Of a DNA stretch of 13,726 nucleotides, positions 7,189-13,726 are shown piece by piece. Each line of letters opens with the position of its first letter. Position 1 is the stretch's first letter. The position numbers and the translations under genes are program-made. The notes under the pieces were generated by a model. It searched no databases, had not been told where the DNA came from, and was given only the letters and a program-made list of their open reading frames with translations. This DNA comes from Oscillospiraceae bacterium (GTDB lineage: Bacteria > Bacillota_A > Clostridia > Oscillospirales > CAG-272): positions 1-13,726 of the forward strand of contig SVRU01000075.1 of NCBI GenBank assembly GCA_015064665.1. The letters are read 5' to 3'.

Positions 7189-8103
7189 TCAAAGCATTCC
7201 TTCGTCACGCATCCACGCGACCGCTCTTTCAATCGCCTCCTCCGGTGTGAAGCGCGGCCGATAACCAAGTTTATTCTTTGCCTTGGAAATATCGGGACAC
7301 ATATGCGCATAGAAATGCCACCAGGCGCCGATTGATGGATTGACATCCTTAACATAGCTTTCCCAGCTTACGCGGCGGATCGGAATATCCGTTTTGTATA
7401 TACGTGCATAGACTCGGACAAACTCTGATATGGTTAATGCATATTCCGAGCCAACATTGAATATTTCGCCGCCGGATGCTTCTCTGTTATTGATTGCAAG
7501 ATCGAACAGTGACGCGATATCCGATGCGTCACACGGACCTATAAGAGCCTCGGGACCTTCAGGAAGGATAAGCTCCTCACCCCTCATAAGCTTTTTCTGA
7601 TTTTCTACCGAACGACCTCCCATTGGGTCAAGCGGAATTTTTCCGGGGCCTGCAAAATTGGGCGGCATAATTGCGGTAAATACCGCGCCGAATTTTCCCG
7701 ATTCGCTCTTCATTTTGAGTATTTCATCATATCTTTCCGCATAGCCCTCAAAAGGCACTCTGTCTTGAGTTACTTCGGGTGTTGGAACGATCTTAGGATT
7801 TCCAAGCATCCAAAGCGAGCCGCAGGCAACAAGATGTCCTATTGAATCCTTCAGCACCTCCCAAAGCTTATATGCCGTTCCCGGGAAGTCAACGACCGTG
7901 TCAAACGCGTAATCCTTAAGAAACGAGAGGTCTTGCCCACCCTTGGTATCCAAGGTTATATATTTTGCTCCGGAAAAGCCCTCGGGCACACGACAACGGG
8001 TGTTTCCTCGACTTCCCACGTAAACCTCGTGGCCCTCCTTGAGCAGCATCGGCACAAGATACGTGCCTGCGTGACCTGTTCCGCCTACAACAAGAATTTT
8101 CAT
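7189..8103 (-). CDS. NAD-dependent epimerase/dehydratase family protein (extended SDR)
   Basis: Soluble Rossmann-fold protein of 304 residues. The N-terminus ILVVGGTGHAG carries the dinucleotide-binding GGTGHAG (7-13). A later conserved block includes the MPPNFAGPG loop (146-154) and GGEIFNVGSE (211-220), typical of extended short-chain dehydrogenases that act on nucleotide sugars or similar substrates. The usual catalytic YxxxK is not evident: around the expected place the sequence reads YAERYDEILK (121-130), so activity may differ or be lost. ATG at 8103 is preferred because AAGGAG lies 9 bases upstream; the ATG at 8109 would leave only 3. The gene has its own strong promoter and shares the 7106-7168 terminator. 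Substrate unknown. It follows the lipid operon but is probably transcribed separately. Confidence 0.82.
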   Translation of the reverse strand: MKILVVGGTGHAGTYLVPMLLKEGHEVYVGSRGNTRCRVPEGFSGAKYITLDTKGGQDLSFLKDYAFDTVVDFPGTAYKLWEVLKDSIGHLVACGSLWMLGNPKIVPTPEVTQDRVPFEGYAERYDEILKMKSESGKFGAVFTAIMPPNFAGPGKIPLDPMGGRSVENQKKLMRGEELILPEGPEALIGPCDASDIASLFDLAINNREASGGEIFNVGSEYALTISEFVRVYARIYKTDIPIRRVSWESYVKDVNPSIGAWWHFYAHMCPDISKAKNKLGYRPRFTPEEAIERAVAWMRDEGML

Positions 8104-8134
8104 ATACATACGCTCCTTAATGATTTATAACTCA

Positions 8135-8163
8135 AGTATACTTTATATTTTTAAAAATGTCAA
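8135..8163 (-). promoter_or_regulatory. strong promoter of the epimerase/dehydratase gene
   Basis: Leftward consensus TTGACA (8163-8158), 17-base spacer, TATACT (8140-8135). This is the best -35 box in the window and lies just downstream of the lipid operon terminator, so the epimerase gene has its own transcription unit. Predicted start near 8128 gives a 25-base leader with AAGGAG. Confidence 0.88.
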
Positions 8164-8170
8164 GCATTAT

Positions 8171-8201
8171 AAAAGCGACGCGAAAGTACCTCGCGCCGCT
8201 T
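8171..8201 (-). terminator. intrinsic terminator of the fatty-acid operon
   Basis: Arms AAGCG-A-CGCGA and TCGCG-C-CGCTT (8173-8201) form a GC-rich stem with one mismatch and a 7-base loop. Leftward the stem runs into TTTTATAAT. It starts 5 bases after the stop codon of the acyltransferase gene. The T-run is short, so termination may be incomplete. Confidence 0.72.
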
Positions 8202-8205
8202 AATA

Positions 8206-8922
8206 CTAATTTTTCTTTATATACCGTCTGTAAAGCGAATTTATTTCATCCTTCATAAAATCGGCAACGCCCTCTCGGCTCATTCCTTTTTTACGAAGCT
8301 CTCCGGCATATGACGGTTTTCCGACAATGATGCGTCTTTCCGACCTCGAAAAATACATAGGTATTATCGGAAGATCAACTCCCGTTTTACGCAAATACTG
8401 CTCTGCGAGCATAACAAAGCCGGGGAACGCGGACGTTAATTCATCAAGATATCCCTTTGAGGAATCCTCGGGAAATACAAGTATCGAGCCGCCGTTTTCA
8501 AGAACCTCAATGCTGAGCCTTATACTGTGGCGAAAGCGTGCATCGGGATAGGTTGGTATAAACTTCATACCACGATAAAGCATTTTTGACGGTATTGCTT
8601 CAAAAAACGCCTTGATGCTTGAATATACCCTTCCTCTGCCGAGCTTTTGTCTGTAAAGCACATTGCGAAGATACAAAAAACGAGATCTATACCCCTCCAT
8701 CATCTGATAAGCGCCCCACTTTACATTGAAATGAGGATAGCTTACCTCTATTGCCATTGGACCTGATTTTGCGGAATGATTTGCTACTATGATCGCATTT
8801 TCAGGAATCACGTCGATTTCGCTTTCAACAGTTGATTTTAGAAAAATGCTGAAGAATGCTCTGACAAAGAAAAATATCGGCTGACGCCTCTTTTTCGGCG
8901 CCTTGTGCTTCATATTCATCAC
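8206..8922 (-). CDS. PlsC-like lysophospholipid acyltransferase family protein with altered HX4D motif
   Basis: Protein of 238 residues in the PlsC/LPLAT fold family, which transfers acyl chains to lysophosphatidate or related lipids at the membrane. Visible features are a basic N-terminus with a hydrophobic stretch (about 16-29), the NHSAKSGP block in the motif I position (48-55), a region around RGMKFIP (117-123), FPEDSSKGY as the FPEGTR-like motif III (150-158) and IPMYF as motif IV (187-191). The catalytic HX4D is HX4G (His49, Gly54), a notable departure, so it may use another acid, a different acceptor, or be inactive. It is the last gene of the operon and overlaps fakB: GTG at 8922 gives a 4-base overlap, and ATG at 8919 would give TGATG. 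No good ribosome site is seen, so coupled translation is likely and the exact start is uncertain. Confidence 0.75.
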   Translation of the reverse strand: MMNMKHKAPKKRRQPIFFFVRAFFSIFLKSTVESEIDVIPENAIIVANHSAKSGPMAIEVSYPHFNVKWGAYQMMEGYRSRFLYLRNVLYRQKLGRGRVYSSIKAFFEAIPSKMLYRGMKFIPTYPDARFRHSIRLSIEVLENGGSILVFPEDSSKGYLDELTSAFPGFVMLAEQYLRKTGVDLPIIPMYFSRSERRIIVGKPSYAGELRKKGMSREGVADFMKDEINSLYRRYIKKN

Positions 8923-9815
8923 TCAGCACAGGATGCATCGTAGCTGACAGCTTTACCGTAGAAATAAACTGCGATAGTGCCGGGACCTACGGATGCACCG
9001 ACTATCGGTCCTATGTATGCGGTTCTGACACTTACGTTTTTATTTTCGAGCTTTCCGAGGATAGCCTCCTTAAGAAGCTCGGCATCCGCAGGACAGTCAG
9101 CGTGTGCGATAACTATTTCACGGCCGGGCTCATATTCCTCGCTGAAGCGCTCTGCAAGACGGTCAATCGAGGTTTTTCTGCCCTTGACCTTTTCTATTGC
9201 GGCATTTTTGCCTCCAACATCACTGATAATAATTGGCTTTACGTTGAAGATTCCGCCGAAAAATGCGCTTGCGGCAGAAACTCTTCCCGCCTGCTTGAGG
9301 TAGGTAAGCTTATCAACTGTTGCCTCTTGATTAAATTTAAGCTTGTTTTCTTCAACCCAAGAAGCGGTTTCCTCTATGCTCTTTCCCTCTGAGCGAAGCT
9401 CTGCTGCTGCAATACAGATCATACCAAGCCCTGAACAGGAATTCAGTGCATCTATGCAGATAATCTTTGCATCGGGATACTTTTCAAGGAGCGAATCTCT
9501 CACCGTGTAGCTCGCCTTTACCGATGCGGAAAGGGCTGCAGAGCAAGAAATAGAAAGGACGTCATATCCATTGTTTATCGCATCCTCGAAAGCCGCGATA
9601 TAATCGTTGGCATTTACCTGTGCGGTCATTATCCTCTTTCCGCCGCGCATTACGTTATAGAAATCGGGAGCGGATATCTCGTCCCAATCAAGGCTTGCAA
9701 CATAATCCTTACCGTCAATGCTGAAATGCATTGGGACATATTGGATATCATATTTTGCGCGAAGCTCCTTATCAAGATCGCTACATGAATCTGTTATAAT
9801 TACAAATTTTTTCAT
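8919..9815 (-). CDS. fakB: DegV family protein, fatty-acid-binding subunit FakB
   Basis: DegV-family protein of 298 residues, normal family length. FakB proteins bind one free fatty acid in a buried tunnel and present its carboxylate to the kinase FakA for phosphorylation. Family marks are TDSCSDL (8-14), MTAQVN (63-68, the place of the usual TSQPS), SISCSAALSAS (88-98), YLKQAGRVS (172-180), VKPI (192-195) and the C-terminal IGPIVGASVGPGT (268-280). It is cytoplasmic, with no signal or membrane helix. It lies 22 bases after plsX; the ribosome site is weak or distant (AAGGG about 13 bases upstream). Co-occurrence with fakA in the same operon supports the FakB role over a generic DegV label. 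Saturated or unsaturated preference cannot be told from sequence by eye. Confidence 0.9.
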   Translation of the reverse strand: MKKFVIITDSCSDLDKELRAKYDIQYVPMHFSIDGKDYVASLDWDEISAPDFYNVMRGGKRIMTAQVNANDYIAAFEDAINNGYDVLSISCSAALSASVKASYTVRDSLLEKYPDAKIICIDALNSCSGLGMICIAAAELRSEGKSIEETASWVEENKLKFNQEATVDKLTYLKQAGRVSAASAFFGGIFNVKPIIISDVGGKNAAIEKVKGRKTSIDRLAERFSEEYEPGREIVIAHADCPADAELLKEAILGKLENKNVSVRTAYIGPIVGASVGPGTIAVYFYGKAVSYDASCAE

Positions 9816-9837
9816 TTTATTCCATTTCCCTTCTTTT

Positions 9838-10791
9838 TTATTTTATAATTCTTAATGCCTGCTTAACCGTGTTTACAACAGTTTCGGAATTTGCTGAGCC
9901 GTGAGCCTTTATTATCGGCTTCTTAACGCCAAGGAGAACGGCGCCGCCCTGAGTGTTGAAATCTATTGTTCTGCGAAGCCCGTCAACTGCTTTTCCGATA
10001 AACGCGGGATCGTATCCCTCGGGAAGATTTTTCATAAGGAATGAAACAAGGCGGCGTATTACCGACGTTGCCGTTCCTTCTATACTCTTAAGGAGTATAT
10101 TTCCGTGGAAGCCATCGGCAACGATTACGTCAACGTCACCGGAAAGGGCGGTTCTTGCCTCCATATTTCCGACAAAATTCAACTCACTTTCCCGAAGAAG
10201 ATTAAATGCCTCCTTCGATTGTATATTGCCCTTTTTATCCTCTGTTCCAACGGAAAGGAGCGCAACTCTCGGGCGTTCAATGCCGTGAACACGCCTCATA
10301 TAATCCGATGCATAGCCTGCGAATTTAACGAGATGCTCGGGACGGCAGTCAACGTTTGCACCGCAGTCTGCAAGGCAGGTCTCTCCTCCCTTATCGTTCG
10401 GGAAGAAGGTTACGAGAGTTGGTCTGTCCTGTCTGTCCTCTCTGCCGAGGACGAGTATTGCGCCTGCGATAACTGCACCTGAGTTTCCTGCGGTTATCAT
10501 TATAGGTATATCCTCTCTGTCACGTAACGCTTCATACGCCGCAACGAGAGATGAATTGCGTTTTTTTCTGATTGCCATAACGGGCGCATCATCGTTGGTT
10601 ATAACCTCCGGAACATCAATGAACTCAAGGCGCGATCTATCAAAAGCCTTATCCTTGAGCTTATCCTCTATATATTCACGGGAGCCGGATACAACGATCT
10701 CTACGTCCTTTATTTCATTTATTGCATCTGCAATTCCTCTTATGAACGAATCTTGATCGTCACATCCGAGGGCATCAATTAAAATTTTCAT
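9838..10791 (-). CDS. plsX: phosphate acyltransferase PlsX
   Basis: PlsX interconverts acyl-ACP and acyl-phosphate on the inner face of the membrane, linking fatty acid synthesis or salvage with phospholipid synthesis. The 317 residues fit the family (slightly short). Visible blocks are MKILIDALGCDD (start, in place of the common VDAMGGD), TAGNSGA (100-106), ADCGANVDC (141-149), VGTEDKKGN (181-189), GNMEAR (208-213), DGFHGNILLK (226-235), GGAVLLGV (282-289) and IKAHGSAN (294-301). The N-terminal GGD to GCD change is a divergence from the textbook motif. The ATG comes 1 base after the hydrolase stop with GAGGT close upstream. Its usual partner plsY, which uses the acyl-phosphate, is not in the window. 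Confidence 0.93.
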   Translation of the reverse strand: MKILIDALGCDDQDSFIRGIADAINEIKDVEIVVSGSREYIEDKLKDKAFDRSRLEFIDVPEVITNDDAPVMAIRKKRNSSLVAAYEALRDREDIPIMITAGNSGAVIAGAILVLGREDRQDRPTLVTFFPNDKGGETCLADCGANVDCRPEHLVKFAGYASDYMRRVHGIERPRVALLSVGTEDKKGNIQSKEAFNLLRESELNFVGNMEARTALSGDVDVIVADGFHGNILLKSIEGTATSVIRRLVSFLMKNLPEGYDPAFIGKAVDGLRRTIDFNTQGGAVLLGVKKPIIKAHGSANSETVVNTVKQALRIIK

Positions 10792-10792
10792 A

Positions 10793-11764
10793 TCAACCTC
10801 TGTTATTTATTATTTCCGAAACCAGCTTAACTTCAGCCCGAGCCTCCGGGATCGGATATATCTGATATACGTGATTCATTCCGGCGCGTAGGATGAAGCT
10901 ATGCTCTACCCCCTCAAAGTCCAATCTCTCGTGAAGTCTTATAAGATCGGGACAGATAAGCTCACGTCCTCCCGCGAAAATATAAGATTTTGGCAAATGC
11001 CTTTCCGATTCAAATATAGGACTTACGCGAGGAGAATATACGTCCTCATCTCCCGCCCACACTTTACCGTAATACTTCACCTCGGAAAGCGAGATCAATG
11101 GATCCAAGCTTTCGTACCTTAAAATATCGGGATTATCAAGAGAGACGTCAACCCACGGTGAGAAAAGAATGAGTTTTCTTGGCACCCGGAGACCATTTCT
11201 GCCTATTTCCGCACACAAAAGCATTGCAAGACCGCCACCGGATGAATCTCCCATCAAAACAGGAGTTCCTGTTTTAGGAAGAAGCTCTCTATAAAATTCA
11301 AGCATTCTATCACGTGTTTTATCTGCACAATAAAACGGGGCTTTCGGATAAAGCGGCATAAAGATTCTTATCTTTGCTATTTTTGCAAGACGGATCAAGT
11401 ATCTTATATGGCTTATCCTTGGATTACGCACATACGCTCCACCGTGCAGATAAATCACGTTTTCCCCTGCTCCGGCAGACTCAAAGACAAAGCATTGAAT
11501 ACCCGCCACACTGCACTCCGTAATATGAATTCCCCTTTTATTAATATGCGGAAGCTTATACGGACAAGCATTCTTTTTTCCATATTTTCTCAGCCTTCTT
11601 TTGGCATCCTTCTCTGAATGCGGAGGATTTATAATCCTTAATCCAAGACAGACGAGAGCCGCGACAAGTGAGCGTTTTCTTAGCTTATGCTCAAGCACCG
11701 AAAGCAAGACGGCGGACACCAAGAGCACCGCAAGAATGGTTATCAGTTTTTCAAGTGACGTCAT
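10793..11764 (-). CDS. membrane-anchored alpha/beta hydrolase of the HSL (family IV esterase) type
   Basis: Serine hydrolase of 323 residues. An N-terminal hydrophobic segment (7-24) followed by basic residues should anchor it in the membrane, with the catalytic domain probably cytoplasmic (inference from the positive-inside rule). Hormone-sensitive-lipase family motifs are HGGAY (107-111, oxyanion hole) and GDSSG (172-176, nucleophile Ser174). His298 in GMNHVY is the likely catalytic histidine. The acid is probably Glu268 in GGREL, where many relatives have Asp; Asp273 is an alternative. Its ATG overlaps the fakA stop as ATGA and it is followed 1 base later by plsX, so it is a full operon member. 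A lipase, lysophospholipase or thioesterase-like role releasing fatty acids for FakA/FakB would fit the context, but the substrate is not shown by the sequence. Confidence 0.85.
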   Translation of the reverse strand: MTSLEKLITILAVLLVSAVLLSVLEHKLRKRSLVAALVCLGLRIINPPHSEKDAKRRLRKYGKKNACPYKLPHINKRGIHITECSVAGIQCFVFESAGAGENVIYLHGGAYVRNPRISHIRYLIRLAKIAKIRIFMPLYPKAPFYCADKTRDRMLEFYRELLPKTGTPVLMGDSSGGGLAMLLCAEIGRNGLRVPRKLILFSPWVDVSLDNPDILRYESLDPLISLSEVKYYGKVWAGDEDVYSPRVSPIFESERHLPKSYIFAGGRELICPDLIRLHERLDFEGVEHSFILRAGMNHVYQIYPIPEARAEVKLVSEIINNRG

Positions 11765-13428
11765 TCAAGTATCATTATGAAATCGTAAACGTCTTGGCCG
11801 CCATCGACGGGATAAAACTCAAGATCGGGATAACGTTCTTCTACAAGTGCCGAAACCTCATCGCGAATGTCATTCGAAACGTCACGGCCTATAAACAAAA
11901 CCATAAAGCTCTTTTCCTTGGCAGAAAGCTTATCCGCAAGCTCTCCGAAGGTATCTGTGAGACTGGACGACGAGGTCAGCATCGTTTTATTGGTGAAGCC
12001 TATGTACTCGCCTTCCTTGACGTCAACTCCGTCAAGCGTTACGCTTCTTATCGAGCTTGTGATCATACCCGTCACGGAGCCCTGCATATTTACTCTCATC
12101 TCAGCCTCAATATCCTCGGCATTTCCCGACGAATAATCAAGCATTGAAAGAATAGAATAAGCCTCTCCGAAATTCTTTGTTTCTATGACGTGAACGGATG
12201 AACCCTCATACATTGATGCTGCCTGCTTTGCAGCCATAATTATATTTCCGTTGTTCGGAAGAACGAAAATATCATCCGCATTAACCGTATCAAACGAATC
12301 TATAAAATCATCTATCGACGGATTGTTTCCCTGCCCTCCGTCTATTACAAAGTCGGCGCCTGACTCGCGGAATGCCTCGGTCATTCCATCGCCGTTGGCA
12401 ACGGTTACAAGCGCGAATTTCTTGCGCTTTCCCTTCGGCTTCTTTTTGCGTTTCGTTGCAAAGTCCTCACCCGTTTCGTTATGCTGAAGAGTCATATTCT
12501 CTATTTTAACCGTGAGATATTCTCCGAAGCGCTGGCAGAATTCAAGAACGCGATAAGGCTCAAGCGTATGAACGTGCAACTTTACTATTGATCCCGTTTT
12601 AACGGCAACTATCGAATCACCTATTGTTTCAAGATATTCAACGATCACCTTTTCGCTAAAACTCTCCGGATCGACCTTGCATCTCTGAAGCTGAAGAAGG
12701 AGCTCGGTGCAATAACCAAAGGTCATAACGCTGTCTTCTCCGAATTTTGAGAAGTCTATGTCCTTCGCCTCTGTTCCCATAGCAGCAGATTCATAGCTTT
12801 CACCAAGAAGCGCTCCGAGCATACCCTCGGCAATCTTCAATACTCCCGCTCCGCCGCTGTCAACAACACCCGCCTCCATAAGCACCTCAAGAAGCTCAGG
12901 CGTTCTGTCAAGAGAGCGGCGCATTTCAGCCACAACGTCAAGCATTAGGCTGTTTAACGAGCTATCGGCAGAAAGCCTTGCGGATGCATATTCAACGGAT
13001 TCTCTCAAAACCGTCAGCATTGTTCCCTCAACAGGGCGCTCAACGGAGGAATACGCCTTCTTAACACCGGACGAAAGAGCCGATGCAAAGATCTCGGGAT
13101 CTGCCACCTCGTAGCCGTTAAGCCCTCTCGCAATTCCCTCGAAGAACTGTGAAAGGATAACACCCGAGTTTCCCCTCGCGCCAAAGAGCATTCCTCTTGC
13201 AAGGGCGGCTGATTTTGCCGCAACTGACTGAGAGTCCTCTCGCTTGATAGCGCCGATACCGCCCGATGCGGTCATATACATATTATCTCCCGTATCTCCG
13301 TCGGGAATTGGAAAAACGTTCAGATCGTTTATCTCCTTTTTGTTTGCCCAAAGCTTGTCTGCGCCTGCCGTTACTATTTTTTCAAAAAGTGCACCGTCAA
13401 GCTTAAAATATATTTCTTTACTGTCCAC
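11761..13428 (-). CDS. fakA: fatty acid kinase catalytic subunit FakA (DAK2 domain, YloV-like)
   Basis: FakA phosphorylates FakB-bound fatty acids with ATP to give acyl-phosphate. The 555 residues show the full three-part build: an N-terminal DhaL/DAK2 ATP-binding domain (about 8-200) with DGDTGDN (43-49, Mg-ATP aspartates), GARGNSGVILSQ (83-94) and VEGTML (133-138); a middle domain with GYCTELL (238-244) and LHVHT (284-288), the Cys and HxH pattern that I recall as a zinc site in FakA; a Lys-rich linker (about 325-337); and a DegV-like C-terminal domain with DGGQGNNPS (363-371) and LPNNGNIIMAA (390-400). It is first in the operon. The start is GTG at 13428, with GAGGAA 7 bases upstream. The promoter lies 44 bases further up. 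FakA/FakB systems supply incorporation of external or recycled fatty acids in Firmicutes. Confidence 0.94.
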   Translation of the reverse strand: MDSKEIYFKLDGALFEKIVTAGADKLWANKKEINDLNVFPIPDGDTGDNMYMTASGGIGAIKREDSQSVAAKSAALARGMLFGARGNSGVILSQFFEGIARGLNGYEVADPEIFASALSSGVKKAYSSVERPVEGTMLTVLRESVEYASARLSADSSLNSLMLDVVAEMRRSLDRTPELLEVLMEAGVVDSGGAGVLKIAEGMLGALLGESYESAAMGTEAKDIDFSKFGEDSVMTFGYCTELLLQLQRCKVDPESFSEKVIVEYLETIGDSIVAVKTGSIVKLHVHTLEPYRVLEFCQRFGEYLTVKIENMTLQHNETGEDFATKRKKKPKGKRKKFALVTVANGDGMTEAFRESGADFVIDGGQGNNPSIDDFIDSFDTVNADDIFVLPNNGNIIMAAKQAASMYEGSSVHVIETKNFGEAYSILSMLDYSSGNAEDIEAEMRVNMQGSVTGMITSSIRSVTLDGVDVKEGEYIGFTNKTMLTSSSSLTDTFGELADKLSAKEKSFMVLFIGRDVSNDIRDEVSALVEERYPDLEFYPVDGGQDVYDFIMILE

Positions 13429-13471
13429 TTGAAAATTCCTCTTTTCGACGAAATTCTACTTTTACGGTACG

Positions 13472-13500
13472 ATTATAACACAGTAAAATAAACCGAAAAT
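13472..13500 (-). promoter_or_regulatory. fakA: promoter of the fakA operon (extended -10)
   Basis: Leftward TGTTATAAT gives a perfect -10 box (13477-13472) with a TG extension. The -35 region at 17-base spacing reads ATTTTC, a poor match, so the extended -10 probably carries recognition. The predicted start near 13465 leaves a leader of about 37 bases. No palindrome resembling a known FapR site was recognised next to it. Confidence 0.65.
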
Positions 13501-13642
13501 GAATTTTTTAATTTTTTCGATATAAGTTTGAACAAGATTTGAAGGCGATCATTTTAATAAATGAGCGTTGCTCGTAAAACGCAAAACAAAAGCGGCTCTT
13601 TCTCTCTGCATTCTTAGCGGAGAAATGACAGGTGAAAAATTT

Positions 13643-13670
13643 TCGGCAGAGAACTTGTTTCCCCTGCCGA
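13643..13670. repeat. inverted repeat overlapping a rightward -35 box
   Basis: TCGGCAG (13643-13649) and CTGCCGA (13664-13670) are perfect 7-base arms; with wobble pairs the leftward RNA stem extends to 11 pairs with a 6-base loop. Leftward it is followed by AAAATTTTTC, so it may be a weak terminator of a gene beyond the window. The rightward -35 box sits in its loop, so an operator role is also possible. Confidence 0.45.
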
Positions 13671-13683
13671 TTTGTGTTATAAT
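13655..13683 (+). promoter_or_regulatory. rightward promoter at the window edge
   Basis: TTGTTT (13655-13660), 17-base spacer, TATAAT (13678-13683), with TG before the -10 box. It has the same box pair as the promoter at 5873-5901. It is divergent from the fakA operon; the gene it serves lies beyond the window. Confidence 0.65.
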
Positions 13684-13698
13684 GGGGCTAAGAAAAAG

Positions 13699-13719
13699 CC
13701 TCTCCCTTTGGAAGAGAGG
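13699..13719. repeat. hairpin sequence cut by the window end
   Basis: CCTCTC (13699-13704) pairs with GAGAGG (13714-13719) around CCTTTGGAA. From general memory, similar CCTCTCCCTTTGG-type hairpins occur as dispersed intergenic repeats in gut Clostridia. Membership is not proven here because only one partial copy is visible. Confidence 0.35.
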
Positions 13720-13726
13720 GCGGCGA

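Noticed and set aside
11668..12147. plus-strand open frame of 159 codons
   Set aside because: It is antisense across the fakA/hydrolase junction and has no ribosome site or recognisable domain.
13429..13500. FapR operator upstream of fakA
   Set aside because: I looked for a long palindrome near the promoter, as expected for this lipid regulator, and saw none.
13625..13726. plus-strand frame open to the window end (34 codons)
   Set aside because: It runs through a promoter and hairpin sequence; the peptide looks like translated repeat DNA and the support is a single weak ribosome site.

Overview
The window looks like chromosomal DNA of an anaerobic, low-to-middle GC Gram-positive bacterium of the class Clostridia, probably an uncultured gut or rumen lineage. 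The signs are strong Shine-Dalgarno sites, housekeeping-type TTGACA/TATAAT promoters, GTG and TTG starts, a fatty-acid-kinase system (typical of Firmicutes), and a BspA-type leucine-rich-repeat lipoprotein with CxxC repeat modules of the kind common in gut Clostridia. I cannot name a genus. No tRNA, rRNA, CRISPR array, complete insertion sequence or phage gene was seen.

Layout. (1) 110-2671, minus: a mosaic surface lipoprotein with four 138-bp tandem repeats and two leucine-rich-repeat blocks. A strong hairpin lies beyond its 3' end. (2) 2806-5600, minus: a two-gene operon made of a large ABC exporter with an unusual N-terminal extension, translationally coupled to a DUF1854 protein. It has a clear promoter, an inverted repeat at the predicted transcription start, and an intrinsic terminator. 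(3) 5986-7104, plus: a cytoplasmic WbsX/GH99-like protein, divergent from the ABC operon, with its own near-consensus promoter. (4) 7189-8103, minus: an atypical SDR-fold epimerase/dehydratase, convergent with the WbsX-like gene across a shared terminator, with an excellent TTGACA-17-TATACT promoter. (5) 8206-13428, minus: a tight five-gene lipid operon in the order fakA, alpha/beta hydrolase, plsX, fakB (DegV), PlsC-like acyltransferase. (6) 13429-13726: the fakA promoter region, an inverted repeat, a rightward promoter, and the start of a hairpin sequence cut by the window edge.

How the genes work together. The most coherent system is the lipid operon. FakB carries a free fatty acid, FakA phosphorylates it, and PlsX exchanges acyl-phosphate with acyl-ACP. 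A lysophospholipid-acyltransferase-fold protein would place an acyl chain on a lipid. The membrane-anchored HSL-type hydrolase encoded between fakA and plsX could supply free fatty acids from esters. Each family is recognisable from sequence; the joint pathway is inference from gene order, overlaps and known family roles. The two most unusual points are that hydrolase and the acyltransferase's loss of the HX4D aspartate. The ABC/DUF1854 pair is the other candidate for a poorly characterised system.
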